Source: Alphaproteobacteria bacterium 41-28 (GTDB lineage Bacteria > Pseudomonadota > Alphaproteobacteria > UBA9655). From it: a DNA stretch of 64,000 nucleotides. The translations under genes were made by a program, and so were the position numbers. Shown in pieces: positions 18,143 to 25,362 of the stretch. Location of the stretch: NCBI GenBank assembly GCA_001897795.1, contig MKUL01000048.1, positions 78,422 through 142,421 on the forward strand. Direction: 5' to 3'. The notes beneath the pieces were generated by a model. The model worked only from the letters and a program-made list of their open reading frames with translations, did no database searches and was not told the DNA's origin. Every line of letters starts with the position of its first letter. Positions within the stretch are counted from its first letter, which is position 1.

Positions 18143-18472
18143 ATGAAATTACACTCTTTCGGTCTATTTTTAACCCTCGATATTTTTGTTTTGGAGATGC
18201 CTGTTATAGCGGCAGTAGGCCCTGGAGCTGGCGGAGCTGGTATTGGAGCAGCGCCGGGAGGAATGGGAGCCGCCCCTGGAGGGGTTGGGGCAGCACCAGG
18301 AGGCATTGGAGAAGGCATTGGGGGACCACCAGGAGGAGAAATGGGCCAACCTCAATCAGGATCAACTGGATCTGCTCAGTCCAATCCAAACAATACAAAC
18401 AACAATCCCCAACCACCAGCTGGTACATTTCCAGATGTGACGGCTCCGATGACAAATCATAGTCCAGAATAA
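18143..18472 (+). CDS. Gly/Pro-rich secreted protein, shared-leader family member 3
   Basis: 109 residues. The leader KLHSFGLFLTLDIFVLEMP and the upstream ATCAAGGGAGAATCAA are similar to 16734 and 17522. The mature region has three tandem GAAPGG(M/V/I) units of seven residues (21-bp DNA repeats) and then a Pro/Asn/Gln-rich tail. There are no Cys residues. It is low-complexity and probably extended. Function is unknown. Confidence 0.6.
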   Translation: MKLHSFGLFLTLDIFVLEMPVIAAVGPGAGGAGIGAAPGGMGAAPGGVGAAPGGIGEGIGGPPGGEMGQPQSGSTGSAQSNPNNTNNNPQPPAGTFPDVTAPMTNHSPE

Positions 18473-18494
18473 ATTTTCAGTCATAAACTGAATT

Positions 18495-18525
18495 ATACCC
18501 ACCCTATGGGGTGGGTATTTTTGTG
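18495..18525 (+). terminator. Rho-independent terminator after the Gly-rich gene
   Basis: ATACCCACCC, TAT loop, GGGGTGGGTAT followed by TTTT. It lies about 20 bp after the stop codon. Confidence 0.8.
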
Positions 18526-18555
18526 AACACCTTAAAACCAAACATATTTTCCAGA

Positions 18556-18662
18556 GTCGTCATTGCGAGCCTCTAGAGGAGGCAAAGCAATCTTGTGCAA
18601 ATATTTATCGGTATTTAGATTGCTTCGTCCCCCCGTTTGACGGGGGTCCTCGCAATGACGAT
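18556..18662. repeat. Dispersed repeat family B, copy 1
   Basis: GTCGTCATTGCGAGCC ... GATTGCTTCGTCCCCCCGTTTGACGGGGG ... CCTCGCAATGACGAT: an overall palindrome whose ends read GTCATTGCGAG. The remaining DNA between 18526 and 18792 shows no gene. Confidence 0.7.
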
Positions 18663-18792
18663 AACGTATTGAATTTTCTTTATTATATAAATTCTGTTAG
18701 ACGCTAAGATAAGCACCTCAATCCATTGAGGTGTTCAAGAATGTATGATATAACTCATTCATAATTGAATTTGACAATTTATATGAGGAATT

Positions 18793-19593
18793 ATGGGTAA
18801 GGAAAATTATATTAATACTGGATTGCTTCGCTTCGCTCGCAATGACGAATCTGAAAGAGCCGTCATTGCGAGGAGCTTTGCTCCGAAGCAATCTAGGAAA
18901 AATTACATAAGGATAGCGGCATTCCTTCTTACATCAATTGTCCTGAAACCAACTGCTCTCTATGCTCAAGAAAACCCTGCGCTTGTGGTTGACTTGATTA
19001 ATCGTGTTGGCGCAGTTGAAGCTGAAAACCGAGAACTCCGTGGGCAGCTCGAAGAAGCCCACCACGAATTAACCTCTCTGACCCAACGGATGGAAACCCT
19101 CAGTGCTGATGTGGACTATCGTCTGAGTAATCCTGAAAGTGGAGCTCATTTACCAGCGTCTTCTTCTGCTCCTCTCCCATTGAAAAGGGAAGGAGTGGCA
19201 TCAACAAGTACTCCTTCAACAGCGACTGCAGAGTATGAGAAGGCACGCTCCCTCTTAGAACAAGGTGACTATGCGGCTGCTGAACACGCTTTTTCAGCTT
19301 TTTTGGCAACTTATGGAACAGATGAGCTTGCAGGGGCTGCTCAGTATTGGTTGGGTGTGACTTTTTTTGTGCGAGGTGACCATGAAAAAGCGGCTTCTAC
19401 CTTTGCAAAAGGGTATAAGACCTATCCTAAGTCTTCAAAGGCTCCGGATAATTTATTAAAGCTCGCAAAATCCTTATCGGCACTAGATCGTAAGGCGGAT
19501 GCATGCACAGCCTTGGAACAACTTGTTTCCGAACATCCCAAATCCCACGTAAGTGAGGTTTCAAGCGAAAAGAAGAAGCTAGGATGCCAGTAA
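18793..19593 (+). CDS. cpoB: CpoB/YbgF-like TPR protein with a repeat-derived N-terminal insertion
   Basis: 266 residues. After the signal-peptide core (RIAAFLLTSIVLKPTALYAQ) come a short coiled coil (residues about 72-110) and C-terminal TPR units (YEKARSLLEQGDYAAAEHAF; YWLGVTFFVRGDHEKAASTF). CpoB works with Tol-Pal to coordinate envelope constriction and PBP1B at division; no tol gene is in the window. The only ATG with a ribosome binding site (GAGGAATT) is 18793. Residues about 10-35 (LLRFARNDESERAVIARSFA and on) are encoded by a family B palindromic repeat, read in frame between start and signal peptide. No start codon exists after the repeat. Confidence 0.85.
   Translation: MGKENYINTGLLRFARNDESERAVIARSFAPKQSRKNYIRIAAFLLTSIVLKPTALYAQENPALVVDLINRVGAVEAENRELRGQLEEAHHELTSLTQRMETLSADVDYRLSNPESGAHLPASSSAPLPLKREGVASTSTPSTATAEYEKARSLLEQGDYAAAEHAFSAFLATYGTDELAGAAQYWLGVTFFVRGDHEKAASTFAKGYKTYPKSSKAPDNLLKLAKSLSALDRKADACTALEQLVSEHPKSHVSEVSSEKKKLGCQ
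18819..18897. repeat. Dispersed repeat family B, copy 2, inside cpoB
   Basis: TGGATTGCTTCGCTTCGCTCGCAATGACGAA ... CGTCATTGCGAGGAGC...CCGAAGCAATCTAGG: a palindrome of about 79 bp similar to 20506-20597. It is read in frame as part of cpoB, without stops. Confidence 0.8.
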
Positions 19594-19645
19594 GCAGTAT
19601 AGCAGAGAACAGTGTAGCAGAATGGCAGAAAAGCAGAATTCAGAA
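19589..19645. repeat. Short repeat family D (GTAGCAGAA-rich)
   Basis: CAGTAAGCAGTATAGCAGAGAACAGTGTAGCAGAATGGCAG with further AGCAGAA units. Related sequence, in inverse orientation, is at 19699-19725 and 20607-20635 (CTCTGCTACACTGAATACTGCC). All three abut gene 3' ends: cpoB, the CofE-like gene and degP. Confidence 0.5.
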
Positions 19646-19691
19646 AAAAAGTAGAATCAAAAAGTAACCTTTGACAGATAAGTTCGTTGAT

Positions 19692-20459
19692 TTACCTTAA
19701 CACTGCTCTTCTGCTACACTGCCTCCAAGTCCACTTCACTCCTTCCAATAGGGGAGCATAAAGGTCTTCCTTTAAAGGGATCTGCACACTGTTGATCTCC
19801 TCCAAAGATGGAGGTCGGGCTAAAAACTTGATCCTCGGAGCCTGTGTGATAAGGGCAAGAGGTGTTTGCTCCGCCCCTTCTCCCATAAGAAGAACGGATG
19901 AGGCTGCGAGTGCATCTAAATTATTGATGTGCGTCACACGAAGATTTGTGCCATAAATATCGGGCTTGCCAACATAACTATAGAGTGGTTCAAACCCACA
20001 CCAACCTAAAGAAATTCCCGTCACACCTCGACGCAAAGGAGTCGTGTGGCTGTCCGTGATAATGATTCCTAGGGAATCAATTTTATCCCTTTGGCGGAGC
20101 GTGTTCCAAATCAAGGTAGCTGTATCTTGGATATCCTCAGGAAATAAGATATAAACCCCGTTCCCATTTGATTCGTCAATTCCAGCAGAGGGAATGAGAA
20201 TACCATTAGTAATGGTAAGGTAAATATCGTATGCATTCCTTTCGTTTTCGCTTAAATAGGCGTCTGCTTCTTGCTCTATGAGAGCATATTTATCGCCCAC
20301 ATCCTCTTTATCCACGACTCGTCCTTGGCAAAGACTGATAATCTTAGAGGTTATAGCAAGAATTGACCCTTCCTCAAGAGGAGGCACATAGGCATTAAGG
20401 ATATCGTTGAGTGATTCACCGACTTGAATGAGGTGCGTTTTCAGGGGCTTAATGTGCAT
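19692..20459 (-). CDS. CofE/FolC2-like gamma-glutamyl ligase
   Basis: 255 residues with coenzyme F420-0:gamma-glutamyl ligase features: ITSKIISLCQGRVV near residue 38, DSHTTPLRRGVTGISLGWCG near 137, and GEGAEQTPLALI near 190. Alphaproteobacterial symbionts do not make F420. In chlamydiae a homologous protein adds glutamate to folates in place of FolC, so folate polyglutamylation is the likely role (inference). The last residues (WRQCSRRAVLR) come from a family D repeat, so the natural C-terminus was probably extended or replaced. Confidence 0.75.
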   Translation of the reverse strand: MHIKPLKTHLIQVGESLNDILNAYVPPLEEGSILAITSKIISLCQGRVVDKEDVGDKYALIEQEADAYLSENERNAYDIYLTITNGILIPSAGIDESNGNGVYILFPEDIQDTATLIWNTLRQRDKIDSLGIIITDSHTTPLRRGVTGISLGWCGFEPLYSYVGKPDIYGTNLRVTHINNLDALAASSVLLMGEGAEQTPLALITQAPRIKFLARPPSLEEINSVQIPLKEDLYAPLLEGVKWTWRQCSRRAVLR

Positions 20460-20505
20460 GATCTTGATTCTACTTTTTTAAGCTACCTTGAACAATAAGA
20501 AGTTT

Positions 20506-20597
20506 TCTGGATTGCTTCAGCCACTTCGTGGCTTCGCAATGACGATGTGGGTGGATCGTCATTGCGAGGCTCTGAAAGAGCCGAAGCAATCCAGAAA
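20506..20597. repeat. Dispersed repeat family B, copy 3
   Basis: TCTGGATTGCTTCAGCCACTTCGTGGCTTCGCAATGACGA ... TCGTCATTGCGAGGCTC...GAGCCGAAGCAATCCAGAA: a near-perfect palindrome in the gap between the starts and ends of two minus-strand genes. Confidence 0.85.
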
Positions 20598-20634
20598 CTG
20601 CTTTTCTTCTGAACTCTGCTACACTGAATACTGC

Positions 20635-22134
20635 CTATGGCGCCGTCGCTTCAGATCCGATTTTAAGGGAAACAAAGCGCGGTTCGCCCTCACGTTTTAG
20701 GAGAAGAAGAACAGATTTTCGGTTCTCTTTTTCTGCATTTTTTATGATATTAACAACATCTTGAGGTGTTTTAACCTCCTGTTGACTGATTTCCATAATA
20801 ATATCTCCCTTGCGTATACCTTTTTCAGCCGTAGGACTTTCAGGCTCAACTTGAGCAATGTAAACTCCTTGGGAGTCTTTAGATATATCATAATTATGAC
20901 GGTCTTCTTCTGAAACATCTGAAAGAGATTGAAGGGTCATATCATGAATGACCACGCCTTTCGCAAGCTCCTTGCCCCCTTCTGGAGAGGGAATGACACC
21001 TGCCTCCTCAGCTTCTTCATACTCACCAACTTGAACTGGAATGACAAGAATCTTCCCTTTTCGCCAGAGGGTAATGGGAACTTTTGTTCCAACAGCAATG
21101 TCACCTACAATTCTGGGTAAGCTGCGTTCCCCTTTGATTTCCACATTTCCAACTTTCAAAATAAGATCTCCCGTTTGAAGCTTAGCCTTGGCAGCAGGTC
21201 CATCTTTGACAACGCTTCCCACGAGAGCACCGTTAAGGTCTTTAAGGCCTAAGGCTTCTGCAATGTCTTCAGTGACCGGTTGGATGCGAACACCAATCCA
21301 CCCTCGTTTAGTACGACCGTATTGACGAATTTGATTGATAACCTTTTGCACAATTTCAGATGGGATCGCAAATCCTATGCCTACGCTAGCTCCCGTAGGT
21401 GTAAAAATTGCTGTATTTATCCCTACAACTTTTCCTGACATATCAAACATGGGACCGCCAGAATTACCTAAATTAATGGAAGCGTCAGTTTGAATATATC
21501 CATCAATGAAATCTCCAGAACGGCTGCGTTCACCAATATCACGAGCAAGATGGGAAACAATTCCCGCAGTGACAGTTCCACCCAGCCCAAATGGATTTCC
21601 AATCGCAACGATCCAATCTCCGGTGCGTAGTTTTGTTGAATCGCCCCACTGTACGAAGGGAAGCTTTTTATCAGCCTTAATTTTTAAAACCGCAACATCG
21701 GTGCGGCGATCACGCCCTACAATAGTCGCCTTAAGTTCCGTATTATCATTTAAAATGACTGTGATTTGATCCGCATCAGAGACAACATGATAATTTGTGA
21801 CAATGTATCCTTCTGGGTCGATAATGAATCCAGATCCTAATGAGGTTGCATTTCGAGGGCCATCTGGTTTCATACGATCCATAAATTCTTTAAAGAAATC
21901 TTCCAAAGGAGACTCTTTTGAAAAGGGGATATCTAGAGGGGATTGACCAGACTCTCCCTGTCCACGAACGAGGGTTGTTGTTGAAATATTTACAACTGCT
22001 GGGACAAGAGGCTCGACGAGATCTGCAAAACTATGGGGTCCCACTGCGGAAGTTTCTGCATATGTTATTGTTGTCAGAGTCAGAGAAACGAACAAAGTTA
22101 GCGTTACTTTTTTTAAACACGTTCTCATCGACAT
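20635..22134 (-). CDS. degP: Periplasmic serine protease DegP/Do
   Basis: 499 residues with a signal peptide ending TYAET. The trypsin-like domain has the triad His in NYHVV (about 116), Asp in RTDVAVLKI (about 147) and Ser in GNSGGP (about 225). Two PDZ domains follow (about 285-375 and 400-490). It degrades or refolds misfolded envelope proteins. ATG 22134 has AGGAG nine bases upstream. It is the third gene of the hflK-hflC-degP operon usual in alphaproteobacteria. Confidence 0.96.
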   Translation of the reverse strand: MSMRTCLKKVTLTLFVSLTLTTITYAETSAVGPHSFADLVEPLVPAVVNISTTTLVRGQGESGQSPLDIPFSKESPLEDFFKEFMDRMKPDGPRNATSLGSGFIIDPEGYIVTNYHVVSDADQITVILNDNTELKATIVGRDRRTDVAVLKIKADKKLPFVQWGDSTKLRTGDWIVAIGNPFGLGGTVTAGIVSHLARDIGERSRSGDFIDGYIQTDASINLGNSGGPMFDMSGKVVGINTAIFTPTGASVGIGFAIPSEIVQKVINQIRQYGRTKRGWIGVRIQPVTEDIAEALGLKDLNGALVGSVVKDGPAAKAKLQTGDLILKVGNVEIKGERSLPRIVGDIAVGTKVPITLWRKGKILVIPVQVGEYEEAEEAGVIPSPEGGKELAKGVVIHDMTLQSLSDVSEEDRHNYDISKDSQGVYIAQVEPESPTAEKGIRKGDIIMEISQQEVKTPQDVVNIIKNAEKENRKSVLLLLKREGEPRFVSLKIGSEATAP

Positions 22135-22147
22135 TTTAGGCTACTCC

Positions 22148-23005
22148 TTACCTATTCAAATATTTAAAGAAGTTATCTTTAGGGGAAAGAATAAAGGTTG
22201 TTGTTTCAGGGTTCAAGGCTGCTCTATAGGCATTTAAAGAACGATAAAAGTCATAAAAATGGATGTCTTTACCGTAAATAGATGCTGCCTTTTCTGTAAC
22301 GTAGGCATCTCCCTGTCCCCGAATGATTTCAGATTGCTTCGTGGCTTCTGCAAGGATAATCGTACGTTCTTTATCAGCGGTTGCTTTTATTTCTTGGGCC
22401 GCTTCATCCCCACGGGAGCGGAATTCTTGAGCTTCTTGCTTACGCGCACTGATCATCCGGTTGAAAATGGCTTCGCTGTTGGCCGTAGGCAAATCAGTAC
22501 CTCGGAGCTGCAAATCCACAACTTCTATGCCAAATGCTTTCGCGGCTATATTCATTTGATCTCGAATTGTTCTTGAAATTTCAGCCCTTTTTGGAGATAG
22601 GACATCCGTTAATTTGACTTGCCCTAAAACGCTGAGAGCAATGGATTGGTTTAAAATGCGCAAACGTTGCTCGGCGCCTTCCTCATTCATAACAGTTCGA
22701 TAGAATAGGGCAGGATCAACAATACGGTAGCGGGCAAAGGTATCCACCAATAACCTTTTTTGATCCGCGAGTGTTGCTGGAATCGCTGAAAGGTCAAAAT
22801 CGAGGATACGATTATCATAACCTCTGACGTTTTGCAAAAAAGGAATTTTTACATAAAGTCCGGGTTCTTTTATGACCCTTATCAATTTACCAAACTCAAG
22901 TACAAGAGTTTGTTGAGTTTGCTGCACAACAAAAAGAGATCCCAAGAGAATGCCGAAAACGACAAGAACTGGAATTGCAAAAACGATAAGTGATTTCGGA
23001 TTCAT
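22148..23005 (-). CDS. hflC: FtsH modulator HflC
   Basis: 285 residues: one N-terminal membrane span (IVFAIPVLVVFGILLGSLF) followed by an SPFH/band-7 domain (about 25-200) and a helical tail. HflC pairs with HflK to form a large cage around FtsH and control its membrane proteolysis. ATG 23005 overlaps the hflK stop as ATGA, so the two are translationally coupled. Confidence 0.95.
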   Translation of the reverse strand: MNPKSLIVFAIPVLVVFGILLGSLFVVQQTQQTLVLEFGKLIRVIKEPGLYVKIPFLQNVRGYDNRILDFDLSAIPATLADQKRLLVDTFARYRIVDPALFYRTVMNEEGAEQRLRILNQSIALSVLGQVKLTDVLSPKRAEISRTIRDQMNIAAKAFGIEVVDLQLRGTDLPTANSEAIFNRMISARKQEAQEFRSRGDEAAQEIKATADKERTIILAEATKQSEIIRGQGDAYVTEKAASIYGKDIHFYDFYRSLNAYRAALNPETTTFILSPKDNFFKYLNR

Positions 23006-24096
23006 TGAGCGGCCTCCTCAGGCTTTGCGGATTTGAACTTAAGTTCAGGAAGCGGGAGGTAAGGAAGTGTCCCTTGTCCCCCTTCCATAATAAGCTTTTG
23101 CGCACTTTCGAGAATGGTTTGCATAGCATCTAGGTAAAGTCGTTTCTGAGTAACATCCGGTGCTTTTGAATATTGATCAAGCACCAAGAGAAAGCGTGAA
23201 GTTTCTCCATCAATATCCGCCATGACTTTGGCTTTATAGGCTTCTGCGTCTTGGATAATTTTCTTAGCCTGTCCACGGGCGACCGGAACGATAGAATTTC
23301 GGTAAAACTCCGCATTATTACGTTTTGTCTCTAAATCAGCTTTTGCCCTTTGAACGTCCAAATAGGCGTCCGTAACTTGAGTGGTTGGAGGCGTTACTTT
23401 TAGGAGTTCAACTTGAGAAATTTCAACACCTAACTTATAGTCGTCCAATAGTTTTTGCAGCATTTCACGAAGTTGAATATTGATCTTACTCCTTCCTTCT
23501 GAGAGGATCTGAGCAATAGGTGTTTGAGCAATCACGGAGCGCACAATGCTATCAGCCGCTGCTCTGATGGTAGAGTCGGGAGACTTTACGTTAAATAAGA
23601 AATCACCTAAATTTTTAATTCGCCAGTTTACAGCATACTGGACATCAGCAATATTCTCATCCCCTGTCAACATTAATGCACCTTCACCACTAAGATTACC
23701 AGTGTTAGGTTGATTGGCATTTGTATTCGTTAGAATGTTAATCGCAGTTACATTGCGAATTTGAGCCGTTTCAATAGGAGTAGGAAGGTGATAATTTATT
23801 CCGGGATCAGTTGTGCGAACCCACTTTCCAAAGCGGAGGATTGCAGCTTGTTCATCTTGTTGAACGGTATAAATACCTGTAAGCAGCCATAAAAAAAAGA
23901 TACCGCCAGCGATGTACCATAAGGTGCGGCCACCTCCTTTCCCATCTTTTGGAAGGAGCTTTTTAAACTTATCCTGACTCTTTTTAAAAAGGTCTTCAAT
24001 ATCGAGGCTTTCGTCGTTACGTTGCCTTGGTTTTCTCGTCCAGGAATTATTGTCCCCGTGACCCCATGGGCCTTCATCATCGTCTTTTAAGCTCAT
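23002..24096 (-). CDS. hflK: FtsH modulator HflK
   Basis: 364 residues from ATG 24096, which follows AAGGAG at eight bases; the frame upstream has no supporting site. The acidic/Gly N-terminus (DDDEGPWGHGDNN) is typical of HflK. One transmembrane segment near residue 70 and the SPFH domain follow. It is the partner of HflC. The operon diverges from mrp. Confidence 0.95.
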   Translation of the reverse strand: MSLKDDDEGPWGHGDNNSWTRKPRQRNDESLDIEDLFKKSQDKFKKLLPKDGKGGGRTLWYIAGGIFFLWLLTGIYTVQQDEQAAILRFGKWVRTTDPGINYHLPTPIETAQIRNVTAINILTNTNANQPNTGNLSGEGALMLTGDENIADVQYAVNWRIKNLGDFLFNVKSPDSTIRAAADSIVRSVIAQTPIAQILSEGRSKINIQLREMLQKLLDDYKLGVEISQVELLKVTPPTTQVTDAYLDVQRAKADLETKRNNAEFYRNSIVPVARGQAKKIIQDAEAYKAKVMADIDGETSRFLLVLDQYSKAPDVTQKRLYLDAMQTILESAQKLIMEGGQGTLPYLPLPELKFKSAKPEEAAQ

Positions 24097-24172
24097 TACT
24101 AACGACTCCTTTTCATTCTTTTGAATGTTGAGTATAGATGATCTGACTCTTTTAGGCAATTAGGATGGTCTT

Positions 24173-25222
24173 ATGTCCCTTGAATCGCAAATCACCAGTG
24201 CTCTTAAAACACTTGTAGATCCTTTATCTGGACAGGATATTGTATCAGAGGGGCTTCTCCAGGGTTTAAATATTACATCCTCAGGTAAAGTTAGCTTTAT
24301 TTTAGAAATAAATACTGAATACATGAATGAGGGATTAAAACTTAAAGAAAAGGCAACTTCTCTTTTGGAAAAGATTCAAGGAGTTACGCATGTTCAAATT
24401 GCTCTCACTGCCCAGCGCAAACCCAAAGCTCACAATCCATTGGCAAAAGAGATTCCTGGAGTTAACCATATCCTTGTCGTCGGATCGGGGAAGGGGGGTG
24501 TTGGAAAGTCGACGACGGCCGCTAATTTGGCCTGCGCTCTTCAATCGATGAATTTAAAAGTCGGCATTTTGGATGCGGATATCTATGGACCATCCCTTCC
24601 GCGACTTTTAGGTATCAACCAAAAGCCCTCTTCTGATGATGGAATATTCATCAATCCTCTTGAAGTTCATGGCCTGAAGTGCATGTCCATGGGATTTATG
24701 ATCGATGAAAAAATGCCAACTATTTGGCGTGGCCCTATGATGCAAAAAGCTCTTCATCAAATGCTTCGTCAAGTAAAGTGGGGGGATCTTGATGTTCTTG
24801 TCATTGATTTGCCACCTGGTACAGGAGATGTCCACCTGACTCTCGCTCAAACGACATTATTATCTGGGGCTATTATCGTTTCAACTCCTCAAGATCTTGC
24901 TTTGATTGATGCCAGAAAGGGACTTGAAATGTTTTTAAAAGTGAGTGTACCAGTCTTAGGACTTGTGGAAAATATGAGCTATTTTCTTTGTCCTCATTGT
25001 CAAATGCGATCAGAGATATTTGAGCATGGTGGTGTGCATAAAGAAGCTCAAATTCTTGGGGTTCCTCTTTTGGCTGAAGTTCCTCTACATATTGCCATCC
25101 GTGAAGCTTCAGAAAAAGGCACGCCTATTGTTCTTTCAAATCCAGCTTCCCCCGAAGGAAATATTTATCAAAACCTCGGCCAAAGAGTGTGGGCGAGTTT
25201 AAAAAAGTCTAGCAAAGCTTGA
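24173..25222 (+). CDS. mrp: Mrp/ApbC iron-sulfur cluster carrier ATPase
   Basis: 349 residues: an N-terminal MIP18/DUF59 domain (about 1-85), then the deviant Walker A GSGKGGVGKST near 107, a Walker B-like LVIDLPPGTGD near 210, and a CPHC pair near 265 that can bridge a cluster between two subunits. It carries [4Fe-4S] clusters to apoproteins. It has its own promoter region, divergent from hflK. Confidence 0.96.
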   Translation: MSLESQITSALKTLVDPLSGQDIVSEGLLQGLNITSSGKVSFILEINTEYMNEGLKLKEKATSLLEKIQGVTHVQIALTAQRKPKAHNPLAKEIPGVNHILVVGSGKGGVGKSTTAANLACALQSMNLKVGILDADIYGPSLPRLLGINQKPSSDDGIFINPLEVHGLKCMSMGFMIDEKMPTIWRGPMMQKALHQMLRQVKWGDLDVLVIDLPPGTGDVHLTLAQTTLLSGAIIVSTPQDLALIDARKGLEMFLKVSVPVLGLVENMSYFLCPHCQMRSEIFEHGGVHKEAQILGVPLLAEVPLHIAIREASEKGTPIVLSNPASPEGNIYQNLGQRVWASLKKSSKA

Positions 25223-25362
25223 GACTCCCTAAATACATATAATTATATTACATTTTTATTTATAAATATTTCTTAATAAATAATAAATACCTTTTTATAC
25301 ATATATTAATACTTATTGATTATTATGAGATGAAAATAAGATTAAATATGAAGGAGAGGTAA

